Counted from the first letter of the stretch, positions 35,300-44,858 are shown. The stretch: 64,000 nt of DNA from Allobosea sp. Leaf344 (GCF_001426225.1 NZ_LMRT01000014.1:606318-670317); one strand, 5' to 3'. Made by a program: numbers and translations. Notes: generated by a model not told the origin, from the letters alone.

Positions 35300-36514
35300 A
35301 TGACCGTTCCCGCGCCGTCTCCACGCCCGCTATCTCGGCCGATGCGCCTGCTCGCCGCGCTTCTGGCGGCGTTGGCGCTGGCCCTGCCGCTCGCGGGGAC
35401 CGCGCAGGCCCAGGCGTTCCAGTCGCAGGCGCCCCACGCGATCCTGCTCGACGCTGAAAGCGGGACGGTTCTCTACGAGAAAGCCGCCGACGAGCTGATG
35501 GCGCCCGCCAGCCTCGCAAAAATCGCGACGGCGGTCGTGGCGTTCGAGGAGATCGCGCAGGGGCGGTTGAGCCTCGACAGCGAGATCACCATTTCCGAGA
35601 ACGCCTGGCGCAAGGGCGGTGGCGTCTCCGGCGGCTCGACCATGTTCGCCCAGCTGAACAGCCGGGTGAAGCTCTCCGACATTCTGATGGGGCTGATCGT
35701 CCAGTCCGGCAATGATGCGGCCATCGCGCTGGCCGAGGCGATCGCCGGCGACGAGGCCACTTTCGCGCGGCTGATGACGGAACGGGTGCGGGCGCTCGGC
35801 CTGAGCAAATCCGTCTTCCGGAACGCCACGGGCATGGGCGACCCGCAGCAGCGCGTCACGGCGCGCGAATTGGCGCTGCTGTCGAACCACATCATCAGGA
35901 CCTATCCCGAACTCTACAAAATGTTCGGCCAGCGCGACTTCACCTGGAACAAGATCCGCCAGCAGAACCGCAACCCGCTGCTGACCATGGATATCGGCGC
36001 CGACGGGCTGAAGACCGGCAATATCGACGAATCCGGCTATGGCCTCGTCGGCTCGGCGGTGCAGAACGGGCAGAGACTGATCGTCGTCGTCAACGGGCTG
36101 AAGACTGCACGCGACCGCGCCTCGGAGGCGCGCAAGCTGCTGGAATGGGGGTTCCGCGCCTTCGAGCCGCGCGCCATCTTCCAGCCCGGCGAGGTCGTCG
36201 GCGAGGCCAGCGTCTTCGGCGGGGCCAAGGGACGCGTCGCGCTGAAGGCGAAGAGCGGCATCAGCCTGCTCCTGCCGCGCGGGTCGAGCGACCGGCTGAG
36301 CGCGCGGATCGTCTATCGCGGCCCGCTGATGGCGCCGGTCCAGGAAGGCGCGGAGGTGGCGAAGCTGCAGGTCATGCGCGGCACGCTCAATGCGCTGGAA
36401 GTCCCGCTCTACGCGGCCGAATCCGTCCCGCAGGGCCCGCTGCAGAGCCGGGCGCTCGACGCGCTGCTCGAGGCTTCGACCGGCTGGATCCGCAAAGCCC
36501 TCAAGGGAAGCTGA
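35300..36514 (+). CDS. D-alanyl-D-alanine carboxypeptidase (PBP5/6-type)
   Basis: Periplasmic penicillin-binding protein of 404 residues that trims the terminal D-Ala of peptidoglycan stem peptides. A signal peptide (MRLLAALLAALALALPLAG) is followed by the peptidase S11 domain with SxxK at Ser71-Lys74 (SLAK), the SGN motif and KTG. The C-terminal ~90 residues form the PBP5-type beta domain and end in a likely amphipathic membrane anchor (DALLEASTGWIRKALKGS). The ATG at 35300 is chosen; a shorter form starting at 35342 is possible. It heads the tmk-holB-metG run, with the tmk GTG only 8 bases downstream. Confidence 0.93.
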   Translation: MTVPAPSPRPLSRPMRLLAALLAALALALPLAGTAQAQAFQSQAPHAILLDAESGTVLYEKAADELMAPASLAKIATAVVAFEEIAQGRLSLDSEITISENAWRKGGGVSGGSTMFAQLNSRVKLSDILMGLIVQSGNDAAIALAEAIAGDEATFARLMTERVRALGLSKSVFRNATGMGDPQQRVTARELALLSNHIIRTYPELYKMFGQRDFTWNKIRQQNRNPLLTMDIGADGLKTGNIDESGYGLVGSAVQNGQRLIVVVNGLKTARDRASEARKLLEWGFRAFEPRAIFQPGEVVGEASVFGGAKGRVALKAKSGISLLLPRGSSDRLSARIVYRGPLMAPVQEGAEVAKLQVMRGTLNALEVPLYAAESVPQGPLQSRALDALLEASTGWIRKALKGS

Positions 36515-36522
36515 GCGGTCCC

Positions 36523-37173
36523 GTGCTGCGATCCCGTTTCATCACGCTGGAAGGCGGCGAAGGCGCCGGCAAATCGACGCTGGCGCGCGCCCTGGCCGAG
36601 CGTCTCCGGGCCATGGGCGTTTCCGTGGAGCTGACGCGCGAGCCCGGCGGCTCGGCCCGCGCCGAGGCGATCCGCGAGGCGATCCTCGCGGGAGCGATCA
36701 AGCCGCATGGCGCCTTCGCCGAAGCGCTGATGTTCTCGGCCGCGCGGATTGACCATATCGACACGCTGATCCGCCCGGCGCTGATGCGCGGCAGCTGGGT
36801 GATCTGCGACCGCTTTCTCGATTCGACGCGGGTCTATCAGGGCGCCTCCGGCGGGGTCGATGCGACATTGCTCGCCGAACTCGAAGCGGTGACCGTCGAC
36901 GGCCTCCTGCCCGATCTGACGCTGATCCTGGATCTCGACCCCGAAATCGGCCTGAGGCGTGCCGCGAGCCGCCGCCATCCGGGAGAGGCGAGTGATCGTT
37001 TCGAAAGCGAAACGCTCGACTTCCACCGTCGGCTGCGCGACGCCTATCTCGCCATCGCGGCGCAGGAGCCCGAGCGCTGCCTCGTGCTCGACGCCACGCT
37101 GTCGCCCGATGCGCTGGCGGATGCGGCCTGGCGGGCGATCGGCGAGCGGCTGCTGCAGCCGGCGGAGGTGTGA
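36523..37173 (+). CDS. tmk: thymidylate kinase
   Basis: dTMP kinase of 216 residues that makes dTDP. P-loop GGEGAGKST at residues 10-18, and the DR motif (CDRFLDSTRVYQG) for the nucleotide. The start is the GTG at 36523, right after the carboxypeptidase gene. The stop codon overlaps the next start as TGATG, so holB is translationally coupled. Confidence 0.95.
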   Translation: MLRSRFITLEGGEGAGKSTLARALAERLRAMGVSVELTREPGGSARAEAIREAILAGAIKPHGAFAEALMFSAARIDHIDTLIRPALMRGSWVICDRFLDSTRVYQGASGGVDATLLAELEAVTVDGLLPDLTLILDLDPEIGLRRAASRRHPGEASDRFESETLDFHRRLRDAYLAIAAQEPERCLVLDATLSPDALADAAWRAIGERLLQPAEV

Positions 37174-38243
37174 TGCTGCAGACCAGCGACGAGCCCGACC
37201 GCCTGCCCAGCGCGCCGCATCCGCGCGAGACGCTGGCGCTGATCGGGCACCAGACCCAGGAACAGGCCTTCCTCGACGCCTTGCGCTCGGGGCGGATGCA
37301 TCATGCCTGGCTGCTCGGCGGGCCCGACGGAATCGGCAAGGCGAGCTTCGCCTATCGCGCCGCGCGCTTCATGCTGGCGGCCGGAGAGCCGACCGCGCGG
37401 GCCTCCCGGGCGACGAGCCTCGCCATGCCGGAGGAAGACCCCGCGACGCGGCGGATCATGGCGCAATCGCATCCGGATCTGCATGTGCTGCGCCGTGTGC
37501 CCAAGCCCGACGGCAAGGGCTGGAGCAGCAACATCCCGGTCCCGGCGGTGCGGCGCGTGCTGGATCGTTTCGGCTCCAGCGCGGCGGAGGGCGGCTGGCG
37601 CATCTGCATCGTCGATTCCGTCGAGGATATGGAACGCCCCTCGGCCAACGCCTTCCTGAAGCTGCTGGAGGAGCCGCCGCCGCGCGCGCTCTTCCTGCTC
37701 GTCGCCCATGCGCCCGGCCGGATGCTGCCGACCATCCGCTCCCGCTGCCGCCTGCTCGGCTTCCAGGCGCTGTCGCAGGCGGATGTCGCGGAGGCCGGCC
37801 GCATCGCACTGGAGCGCATGGGCGGGCCCTTCGACGCCTCGGCGCTCGGCCGCGCCGCCGGCCTATCCGACGGCTCGGTGCGCCGGGCGCTGACCTATGT
37901 CGATCCGGAAACGCTGGCCCTGGTCGAGGCCGTGCGCGCCAGGCTCGACGCGCTGCCGGGGCTCGACGTCACGGCGCTGCTGGCGCTGGCCGAGGATGTC
38001 GCGGGCAAGACGGGCGAGGGCGATTTCTGGATCATGATCGACGCCATCCAGAGCTGGATCGGCGACCATCTCCACGCCCATGCCGGCGCCGGCCCGGCGC
38101 GCCTTGCACCGCTTGCGGAGGTATGGGAAAAGCTTGCGCGCGCGGCCCGGGAGGTCGAGACTTACAATCTCGACCGCAGGCCGCTCGTCCTATCGATGTT
38201 TCATGATCTGTCGGATGCGGTTCGCCGGTCGCGCGCAGCGTGA
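37173..38243 (+). CDS. holB: DNA polymerase III subunit delta'
   Basis: Clamp-loader subunit of 356 residues. The Walker-like [20 protein letters not shown] and the sensor regions ([20 protein letters not shown], then RSRCR) are those of AAA+ clamp loaders. The expected zinc-binding cysteines are not apparent, as in many alphaproteobacteria. The ATG at 37173 overlaps the tmk stop; a GTG one codon earlier is an alternative. Operon with tmk and metG. Confidence 0.93.
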   Translation: MLQTSDEPDRLPSAPHPRETLALIGHQTQEQAFLDALRSGRMHHAWLLGGPDGIGKASFAYRAARFMLAAGEPTARASRATSLAMPEEDPATRRIMAQSHPDLHVLRRVPKPDGKGWSSNIPVPAVRRVLDRFGSSAAEGGWRICIVDSVEDMERPSANAFLKLLEEPPPRALFLLVAHAPGRMLPTIRSRCRLLGFQALSQADVAEAGRIALERMGGPFDASALGRAAGLSDGSVRRALTYVDPETLALVEAVRARLDALPGLDVTALLALAEDVAGKTGEGDFWIMIDAIQSWIGDHLHAHAGAGPARLAPLAEVWEKLARAAREVETYNLDRRPLVLSMFHDLSDAVRRSRAA

Positions 38244-38263
38244 ATCGAACCAACCGGACAGCC

Positions 38264-39823
38264 ATGGCCACGGCCCCCAAATTCTACCTGACCACCGCGA
38301 TCCATTACACCAATGGGCCGCCGCATATCGGCCACGCCTATGAGATGGTGGCGTCGGACGCGATCGCCCGCTTCAAGCGGCTGGACGGGTACGACGTCTT
38401 CGCCATGACCGGCACGGACGAGCATGGCCAGAAGGTGCAGCGCACCGCGGCGCAGGCGGGGCTCGCGCCAAAGGCCTATGTCGACGGCATCGCCGCCCGC
38501 TTCCAGGAGATGGAGCAGCGGCTGGGCTGCGCCTTCGACCGCTTCATCCGCACCACCGATGCCGACCATCTGCCCTCGACCCAGGAGCTCTGGCGCCGGA
38601 TGGAGGCCAATGGCGACATCTACCTCGCCAAATATTCCGGCTGGTATTCCGTCCGCGACGAGGCCTTCTACGGCGAGGAGGAGACCACGCTCCAGCCCGA
38701 CGGCACGCGCCTCGGCGGCCAAGGCACGCCGGTGGAATGGGTCGAGGAGGAGAGCTATTTCTTCAAGCTGAAATCCTATCAGGACCGCCTGCTCGCGCTG
38801 TATGAGGCGGTGCCGGACTTCATCTCCCCGGAGACGCGCCGCAACGAGATCGTCAGCTTCGTCAAGGGCGGGCTCGAGGACCTCTCGATCAGCCGCACCA
38901 CCTTCGATTGGGGCCTGCCGGTCCCGGGCGACCCGAAGCATGTGATGTATGTCTGGGTCGATGCGCTGAACAATTACGTCACCGGCACCGGCTTTCCCGA
39001 TCCCGAAGATCCGCGCGCGCATTACTGGCCGGCCGACGTCCACATCATCGGCAAGGACATCGTGCGCTTCCATACCGTGTACTGGCCGGCTTTCCTGATG
39101 TCGGCCGGGCTGCCTCTGCCCAAACGCGTCTTCGGCCATGGCTTCCTGCTCAACAAGGGCGCCAAGATGTCGAAATCGGTCGGCAACGTGGTCGACCCCT
39201 TCGCGCTTGCCGAGGCCTATGGCGTCGACCAGCTGCGCTATTTCTTCCTGCGCGAGGTCTCCTTCGGCCAGGACGGCAATTACAGCCATGAGGCGATCGT
39301 CGGGCGCATCAATGCCGATCTCGCCAATGATCTCGGCAACCTCGCGCAGCGCTCGCTGTCGATGATCGCCAAGAATTGCGAGGGCAGGGTGCCGCCCTGC
39401 GCCGCGCTGACGCCCGCCGACGACGCGCTGCTGGCTCTCGCCGACGGTGCGCTCGGCAAGGCGCGGGAGGCGATGCGGGATTTCGCCCTGCACACGCTGC
39501 TCGCGGAGATCTGGAGCGTGGTGGCGGAGGCCAATCGCTACTTCGCCGCCCATGAGCCCTGGCGGCTGAGCAAGAGCGATCCGGCCCGGCGCGACACGGT
39601 GCTCTATGTGACGGCCGAGGTGCTGCGCCAGGTCGCGATCCTGGTGCAGCCGGTGATGCCTGCCTCCATGGCCAAGCTGCTCGATCTGCTCGGCATCGAC
39701 CCCGGTTCTCGCGATTTCTCGGCTCTGGGCCAGGGCGGCCGCCTGGTTTCCGGCACGGCGCTGCCGACGCCCAGCGGCGTCTTCCCGCGCTATGTCGAGC
39801 CCGAGGGCGGCGAGGTCGCGTGA
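38264..39823 (+). CDS. metG: methionyl-tRNA synthetase
   Basis: Class I synthetase of 519 residues charging tRNA-Met. The HIGH motif (PPHIGHAYE) lies at the N-terminus and KMSKS ([12 protein letters not shown]) in the second half. The anticodon-binding domain follows, and the protein ends soon after, so there is no C-terminal tRNA-binding OB domain; the zinc-knuckle cysteines are also lacking. This is the short MetG type. The ATG at 38264 is chosen over a GTG upstream at 38240. The stop codon overlaps the TatD start as TGATG. Confidence 0.96.
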   Translation: MATAPKFYLTTAIHYTNGPPHIGHAYEMVASDAIARFKRLDGYDVFAMTGTDEHGQKVQRTAAQAGLAPKAYVDGIAARFQEMEQRLGCAFDRFIRTTDADHLPSTQELWRRMEANGDIYLAKYSGWYSVRDEAFYGEEETTLQPDGTRLGGQGTPVEWVEEESYFFKLKSYQDRLLALYEAVPDFISPETRRNEIVSFVKGGLEDLSISRTTFDWGLPVPGDPKHVMYVWVDALNNYVTGTGFPDPEDPRAHYWPADVHIIGKDIVRFHTVYWPAFLMSAGLPLPKRVFGHGFLLNKGAKMSKSVGNVVDPFALAEAYGVDQLRYFFLREVSFGQDGNYSHEAIVGRINADLANDLGNLAQRSLSMIAKNCEGRVPPCAALTPADDALLALADGALGKAREAMRDFALHTLLAEIWSVVAEANRYFAAHEPWRLSKSDPARRDTVLYVTAEVLRQVAILVQPVMPASMAKLLDLLGIDPGSRDFSALGQGGRLVSGTALPTPSGVFPRYVEPEGGEVA

Positions 39824-40623
39824 TGCTGATCGATACGCATTGTCATCTCGACTTCCCGGATTTCACCGAGGCGCTCGCTGAATTCGTCGCCCGGGCCGAG
39901 GCGGCGGGCGTCGGCCGGATGGTGACGATCTCCACCCGCGTCGCGCGCTTTGCCAGCTACACCGCCATTGCCGAGCGGTTTCCCTCGGTCTGGTGCAGCG
40001 TCGGCACCCATCCCCATGGCGCGCATGAGGAGCTCGACGTGACGGCCGACCAGCTGGTGGCGCTGTCGCGTCATCCGCGCTGCGTCGCCATCGGCGAGGC
40101 CGGGCTCGACTATCACTACGACAAGAGCCCGCGCGCGGCGCAGGCGCAGGGCCTGCGCACCCATATCGCCGCGGCACGGATCACCCAACTGCCCCTCGTG
40201 ATCCATGCCCGCCAGGCCGATGAGGACATGATCGCGATCCTGCGCGAGGAGATGGGGAAGGGCGCCTTCCCCGCCATCCTTCACTGCTTCACCGCGGGGG
40301 AGGCTCTTGCGCTCGCCGGCGTCGAGATGGGGCTCTACGTCTCATTTTCCGGGATCCTGACCTTCAAGACCTCCGAGGAGCTGCGGCGGATCGCCCGGCT
40401 GGTGCCGCGCGAGCGACTGCTGGTCGAGACCGACGCGCCCTATCTCGCCCCCGTGCCCTTCCGCGGCAAGCGCAACGAGCCGGCCTATGTCGTCGAGACG
40501 GCGAGGGTCCTGGGCGAGACGCTCGGGCTGAGCTTTGACGAGATCGCCCGCATCACCACCGAGAATGCGCGGCGCTGCTACTGGAAGATGGACCGCGCCA
40601 CGCCGCTCTCGCAGGTCGCATGA
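39823..40623 (+). CDS. tatD: TatD/YcfH family metal-dependent hydrolase
   Basis: Amidohydrolase-fold DNase-like protein of 266 residues. The metal-binding IDTHCHLDF motif is at the N-terminus, with later VIHAR, ILHCF and ETDAPYL segments holding the other ligands. The YcfH branch has unclear function (exonuclease or D-aminoacyl-tRNA deacylase have been proposed). Start overlaps the metG stop codon. Same operon. Confidence 0.93.
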   Translation: MLIDTHCHLDFPDFTEALAEFVARAEAAGVGRMVTISTRVARFASYTAIAERFPSVWCSVGTHPHGAHEELDVTADQLVALSRHPRCVAIGEAGLDYHYDKSPRAAQAQGLRTHIAAARITQLPLVIHARQADEDMIAILREEMGKGAFPAILHCFTAGEALALAGVEMGLYVSFSGILTFKTSEELRRIARLVPRERLLVETDAPYLAPVPFRGKRNEPAYVVETARVLGETLGLSFDEIARITTENARRCYWKMDRATPLSQVA

Positions 40624-40636
40624 GAGATCGCCCTCG

Positions 40637-41434
40637 ATGCGCCTGACGGTCACGATCCTGGGCTGCGGCTCGTCCGGCGGCGTGCCCCGTCCGGGCGCCG
40701 GCTGGGGCGCCTGCGATCCCGACAATCCGCGCAACCGTCGCCGGCGCTGCTCGATCCTGGTGGAGGCTGGAAGCGGCGGCGCCAGCACCAGCCTGCTGGT
40801 GGACACCTCGCCGGATCTTCGCGAGCAGCTGCTCGATGCGGATGTGCGCCGGCTCGATGCCGTGCTCTACACCCATGACCATGCCGACCATACCCATGGC
40901 ATCGACGACCTCCGGGCGCTGGTGCTGCATATGCGCCGCAAGCTGCCGGTCCATGCCGACAGCCGGACCATGGACTCGCTGCGCAGCCGCTTCGGCTATG
41001 TCTTCGAGACGCCGCCCGGCAGCACCTATCCGCCGATCCTCGACCTCCATCACCTGCGCGTCGGCGACAGGCTGACGATCGAAGGCGAGGGGCCTCCGAT
41101 CGAGGCGCTGCCCTTCACGGTGGAGCATGGGCCGGGCTACGATGCGCTGGGCTTCCGCTTCGGCGCCTTCGCCTATCTGCCGGATGTCAGCCTCCTGCCC
41201 GCCACCGCGCGCGAGGTGCTCACCGGGCTCGACCTGCTGATCCTGGACTGCCTGCGCGACACGCCGCACCCGACGCATTTCCACGTCGCGGAATCGCTGG
41301 CGACGATCGAGGAGCTGGCCCCGCGCCGGGCCATCCTCACCAATCTGCACTCCGATCTCGACTATGACGCGCTCAGCTCGCGCGTCCCCCGGGGCGTCGA
41401 AGTCGCCTATGACGGGATGATCGTCCAAATCTGA
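40637..41434 (+). CDS. MBL-fold hydrolase (PhnP-like)
   Basis: Metallo-hydrolase of 265 residues with GCGSSGGVPRPG near the N-terminus and the zinc motif THDHADHTHG near residue 78, plus HFHVAESLAT and HSDLDYD later. PhnP-type phosphodiesterases share this pattern, including the GxSSGxPxP start. A conserved companion of metG-tatD in this order of bacteria. The substrate is not known here; no phn genes are nearby. The ATG at 40637 lies 13 bases after tatD. Confidence 0.9.
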   Translation: MRLTVTILGCGSSGGVPRPGAGWGACDPDNPRNRRRRCSILVEAGSGGASTSLLVDTSPDLREQLLDADVRRLDAVLYTHDHADHTHGIDDLRALVLHMRRKLPVHADSRTMDSLRSRFGYVFETPPGSTYPPILDLHHLRVGDRLTIEGEGPPIEALPFTVEHGPGYDALGFRFGAFAYLPDVSLLPATAREVLTGLDLLILDCLRDTPHPTHFHVAESLATIEELAPRRAILTNLHSDLDYDALSSRVPRGVEVAYDGMIVQI

Positions 41435-41449
41435 GGCCGGGGCGGGCGC

Positions 41450-42085
41450 TCAATCGGCGTTCTGCCTGTGCCAGCTCTCGATCTGGCCGAGGACCGTCTC
41501 GAGATTGGAGACATCGACATAGCGCCGGCCGAGATCGCGCAGATTGTCCCGGTGCGGCTGCTCCTCGATGTCCCCGACGCAATCCTCCGGAACGATCGTC
41601 CGGTAGCGATAGCTGAAACTGTCGATCGAGCTGGCGCGGATGCAGCCGCTGGTGTTGCAGCCCGTGATGATCACCGTATCGACCCGCTCCTTGGTGAAAT
41701 AGTCGCTCACCCCGGTGTTGAAGAAGATCGACGGGCCCTTCTTGCAAACGACGAGATCGTAATCGGCGTCGTAGATCCGCGGGTCGAGCGCGATGCTGGG
41801 ATGCCCTTCCAGAAAGGTCTCGCGCACGGCGGTGATCTTCCAATAGGGCATTTCCCGCTCGTTCTTATAGGCGGTGTAGCAGCTGGCGACCGGGATGTCG
41901 TAGCGGCGCGCCACATCGAGCAGCTTCGCGGTGTTTTCGACCGCGCGCATCACCAAAGGCGCACCGCCGAGCGGATATTGGGGGTCGGTGAAGCCGGTCT
42001 GGAAATCCACGACGACGATGCCCGGCTTCTTGCCGAAGCCGACCGGAATCTCACCATAGCTGCGATTGGCGTAATCATCCGACAT
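41450..42085 (-). CDS. isochorismatase-family cysteine hydrolase
   Basis: Protein of 211 residues of the isochorismatase/N-carbamoylsarcosine amidohydrolase/maleamate amidase group. The catalytic triad is visible as the aspartate in VVDFQTGF, lysine in VVCKKG and cysteine in GCNTSGCIRASSID (the second cysteine is the nucleophile by family convention). Likely substrates are amides such as N-carbamoylsarcosine or maleamate; no pathway genes sit nearby to decide. It is divergent from a TetR regulator that probably controls it through the inverted repeat at 42138-42160. Confidence 0.87.
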   Translation of the reverse strand: MSDDYANRSYGEIPVGFGKKPGIVVVDFQTGFTDPQYPLGGAPLVMRAVENTAKLLDVARRYDIPVASCYTAYKNEREMPYWKITAVRETFLEGHPSIALDPRIYDADYDLVVCKKGPSIFFNTGVSDYFTKERVDTVIITGCNTSGCIRASSIDSFSYRYRTIVPEDCVGDIEEQPHRDNLRDLGRRYVDVSNLETVLGQIESWHRQNAD

Positions 42086-42137
42086 GGGCTGCTCCTGACG
42101 ATGCTAGGGCTTCAGGATGCGCCAGATATAAAATCAT

Positions 42138-42160
42138 GCAAGCTTGTTTTTTTAGCTCGC
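42138..42160. promoter_or_regulatory. candidate TetR operator between the divergent genes
   Basis: GCAAGCT (42138-42144) and AGCTCGC (42154-42160) form an inverted repeat with one mismatch and a 9-base T-rich spacer, in an AT-rich island of the 112-base divergent region. Size and location fit an operator for the adjacent TetR protein that acts on both genes. Confidence 0.4.
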
Positions 42161-42197
42161 ACTTTTTACTCTGGGCCGAACCAGCGGAGGATCGAGC

Positions 42198-42848
42198 ATG
42201 GAAGAGCCAGGCCTGCGGCGCAAGCAGCTGCGCAGCGTCGCGACGCGCGACAGGCTGATCCGCTCGGCGCTCGACGAGATTTTCGAGGTCGGCTACCACG
42301 CCGCGACGACCCAGGGCATCGCGCTGCGGGCCAGTGTCTCGCGCGGCGCCTTGCTGCATCATTTCCCGAACCGGGCCGACATCGTCATCGCCGCGATGGA
42401 GGCGCTGCTCGATGACGGCACCCGCCAGATCAAGGCCGTCACAAACGAGCTGCAGAGCGGCAGCGCCTCGCTGGCGGATTTCGTCGAGTTTCTCTGGCGG
42501 CTGTTCTCGGGACGGTTCTTCTATCTGTCGCTGGAGATGATCACCGAATCCCGCAACGATCCCGAGCTGCGCCTGCGCATGATCCCGGTGGTGCGCCGCT
42601 TCCACGAAGCGCTGGACGAGATCTGGACGCAGTTCTGTGCCGGCTCGGAGCGGACGCCGCAGCAGGCGCGGCTGATCCTCAATCTCACGGTCTGCCTGAT
42701 GCGCGGCATGGGCGTCCAGACCGTGCTGCGGCCCGAACCCGGCTACTACCGGGAAATGGTCGACGCCTGGAAGGCCTTGCTGCCGCATCTGATCGACGGC
42801 GCGCCGGGCGACATCCTTTTCACCGGCGAGACTTCACCGCAGACGTGA
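42198..42848 (+). CDS. TetR-family transcriptional regulator
   Basis: Repressor of 216 residues with an N-terminal helix-turn-helix (RDRLIRSALDEIFEVGYHAATTQGIALRASVSRGALLHHFPNRADI is the HTH region). The ligand-binding C-terminal part is hydrophobic and variable. It is divergent from the isochorismatase-family hydrolase gene, and local regulation of that gene is the likely role. Effector unknown. Confidence 0.88.
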   Translation: MEEPGLRRKQLRSVATRDRLIRSALDEIFEVGYHAATTQGIALRASVSRGALLHHFPNRADIVIAAMEALLDDGTRQIKAVTNELQSGSASLADFVEFLWRLFSGRFFYLSLEMITESRNDPELRLRMIPVVRRFHEALDEIWTQFCAGSERTPQQARLILNLTVCLMRGMGVQTVLRPEPGYYREMVDAWKALLPHLIDGAPGDILFTGETSPQT

Positions 42849-42946
42849 GCGTCCGTACGCAAGTCACTCGCTGATCGAGGGTTTTCGGCCTGTGCCGCCG
42901 GGCTCGGGGATGGCACCTGCAGCAAACCTGGGATAGGCTTCAGTTC

Positions 42947-42962
42947 CATAATATGTCTTATG
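42947..42962. promoter_or_regulatory. CATAA-N6-TTATG dyad upstream of toxin-antitoxin pair
   Basis: CATAA (42947-42951) and TTATG (42958-42962) are perfect reverse complements around TATGTC. The site lies 134 bases before the antitoxin start in a 247-base region with no other gene. Antitoxins of the Xre/RES type bind such dyads, but distance makes this tentative. A candidate promoter (TTGCGC 43047-43052, 16 bases, TATCTT 43069-43074) lies closer. Confidence 0.3.
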
Positions 42963-43095
42963 CGAATCACTCTTGCCATTGTTCAGGAGCCTGCGCCTGC
43001 TTCCCGCGGTATCTGTCTCGTCGCCGTCCCGCCGGCCGACACAGCCTTGCGCCGCTGCTCAAATGATCTATCTTGCCGCTCAAAGGAGCGACGCC

Positions 43096-43575
43096 ATGAC
43101 TAGTACCGCCACTCCGCGCAAGAAGCTGCACGAGAGCAAGGCCGAAGCCTTCCCCTTCATCGACCTGTACCGCGCTTCCCCGCTAGCGCGCATCGGCGTG
43201 ATCAAGGCGGGCATTCCGGCCCGGGACGTCAAGGAACTGTCCGCGGCCCTGCATTTCGACCAGCAGGTGATGTTCGACGCCCTCAACCTGAAGACCGCCA
43301 CCGTGAACAGGAAGGCCGCCCGCGACGAAATGCTGTCGATCGAGGATGGGGAGCGCGTCGTCGGCCTCGCCAAGCTCGTGGGACAGCTCGAGGCCATGCT
43401 CGAAGATGCCGGACAATCCGAGGGTTTCGACGCCCCCTCCTGGATGTCGCGCTGGTTGCGAGAGCCCCTTCCGGCACTCGGCGGGGGCAAGCCGATCGAC
43501 CTCCTGGACACGATGGAAGGGCAAGCTCTGGTCTCGCGCGCCCTCTCGCAAATCCAGAGCGGGGCCTATGCGTGA
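43096..43575 (+). CDS. Xre/MbcA/ParS-type antitoxin
   Basis: Antitoxin of 159 residues of the DUF2384 group that neutralises RES-domain toxins. The C-terminal segment (LREPLPALGGGKPIDLLDTMEGQALVSRALSQIQSGAY) is the family's toxin-binding domain. The helical N-terminal part is the Xre-like DNA-binding region. The ATG at 43096 has AAGGAG upstream. Its stop codon overlaps the toxin start as GTGA, the usual arrangement. Confidence 0.87.
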   Translation: MTSTATPRKKLHESKAEAFPFIDLYRASPLARIGVIKAGIPARDVKELSAALHFDQQVMFDALNLKTATVNRKAARDEMLSIEDGERVVGLAKLVGQLEAMLEDAGQSEGFDAPSWMSRWLREPLPALGGGKPIDLLDTMEGQALVSRALSQIQSGAYA

Positions 43576-44063
43576 GTCGTTTGCTCTGGCGGATCGCGAC
43601 CGACACCAGGACCTATACCGCCGACGACATGTCGGGAACCGGAGCCAAGATCTCCGGCGGCCGGTGGAACGATCTCGGTGAAAACCTGGTCTATGCGTCG
43701 GAAAGCCGGGCATTGGCCTGCCTCGAGACGATCGTCCATCTGAACGCCGGAGGGCTGCCGTTCAATCGCTATCTCGTCGAGATCGAGGTCCCCGACGAGG
43801 TCTGGCAGGCCGCGCAGATTGCCGATGCATCGGCATTGCCTGTGGGCTGGGACGCGGAACCGGCGGGGTTGGAGAGCATCCGCTACGGCTCCGCCTGGAT
43901 TGCCGGCGCGGGCTCGGCATTGCTGCTGGTGCCCTCGGTCATCGTGCCGGAGGAGCGCAACGCATTGATCAATCCCCTCCACCCCGATGCGTCGCGCATC
44001 AAGGCGCGCAAGCGTCGCAGATGGCTCTATGACCCGCGGCTCGATCGGAGATCGACGCCCTAG
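43572..44063 (+). CDS. RES-domain toxin (NAD+-degrading or ADP-ribosylating)
   Basis: RES-family toxin of 163 residues. The conserved residues fall at Arg31 (GGRWN), Tyr41 (VYAS) and Glu52 (CLETI), matching the active site of MbcT/ParT-like NAD+ phosphorylases or ADP-ribosyltransferases. Translated in a 4-base overlap with the antitoxin gene. The C-terminal basic segment (KARKRRRWLYDPRLDRR) is typical. Confidence 0.87.
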   Translation: MSRLLWRIATDTRTYTADDMSGTGAKISGGRWNDLGENLVYASESRALACLETIVHLNAGGLPFNRYLVEIEVPDEVWQAAQIADASALPVGWDAEPAGLESIRYGSAWIAGAGSALLLVPSVIVPEERNALINPLHPDASRIKARKRRRWLYDPRLDRRSTP

Positions 44064-44117
44064 GACGGCCGGACGCTTCGGCAATTCCGTCAAAGACTTG
44101 TCGCGGGCGGCCAGCCC

Positions 44118-44612
44118 TCAGCCCGAGGCACGCCGATACGCGTAGTAGCGGCCGGCCGGCACCCCTTCCGGCAAGGGCGTGGCGATCAGCAGCGGGTGTT
44201 CCAGCGCCGAACCGCTGACGATCAGCGCATCATCGGCCGCCAGCGCCGCGACATGGCCCGGCAGCCAGGCCAGCGCCACCGCGTCCCGCTCCGGCTGGCC
44301 CGTGGTCGCGTCGACATGCAGCAGCACCGCGCTGCGGCCATGGCGCGCCGCGAACGCCGGCAGCGTCTGCTCCATATCGCCCAGAACCAGCAGCGGCGCC
44401 TCCGGCATCGAGCGCGGATTGGCCTTGGCCTGCCTGTCGAAGGCATGGATCGCCCGTCCCGGCAGGATGTCGCGGAGATGGTCATAGGTCCGGCCATTGC
44501 CCAGGCCGAGTTCCAGCACCGGCCCCTCGCGCCCGGCGATGGCGGCGGCGGCCCAGTTCAGCACGGTGCGCTGGGCTTCGAGACGGCGGATGAAACTGTC
44601 GAGGCGGCTCAT
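44118..44612 (-). CDS. small class I SAM-dependent methyltransferase
   Basis: Protein of 164 residues. The glycine-rich motif GPVLELGLGNGRTYDHLR lies near residue 30 and an acidic DRQAKANP follows; a beta-strand with HVDATTG marks the middle. No substrate motif is clear. The next gene on this strand is far away, so it appears monocistronic. Confidence 0.8.
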   Translation of the reverse strand: MSRLDSFIRRLEAQRTVLNWAAAAIAGREGPVLELGLGNGRTYDHLRDILPGRAIHAFDRQAKANPRSMPEAPLLVLGDMEQTLPAFAARHGRSAVLLHVDATTGQPERDAVALAWLPGHVAALAADDALIVSGSALEHPLLIATPLPEGVPAGRYYAYRRASG

Positions 44613-44784
44613 GCCTGCTGATCCATGCTGGCGAGCCCGCTGTCAATGCGCAGCTTCGGCAGGCGGGCCGGGACAGCGGCCGCGAGGACGCCACGTCCGG
44701 CGATCTCGGCACGCGCGAGCGAGTGACGCGGCGCTTGCGCTCTCTTGCCAAAGCCTGCGCCCGCTGTCCTAATCAGCGGCGAAG

Positions 44785-44799
44785 GCAGATTGAATCTGC
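44785..44799. promoter_or_regulatory. 15-bp perfect palindrome upstream of the Bug-type binding protein
   Basis: GCAGATT-G-AATCTGC at 44785-44799 is a perfect dyad with a single central base, in a 246-base region with no gene. Just before it is CGCTG-N7-CAGCG (44763-44779). The dyad is 59 bases before the start of the substrate-binding protein gene and could be an operator. Confidence 0.4.
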
Positions 44800-44858
44800 G
44801 GCTTCATCTTCAAGGCGGCCATCAAGAGCCTGTTATCATTCACTTTGGGAGGAATTGC

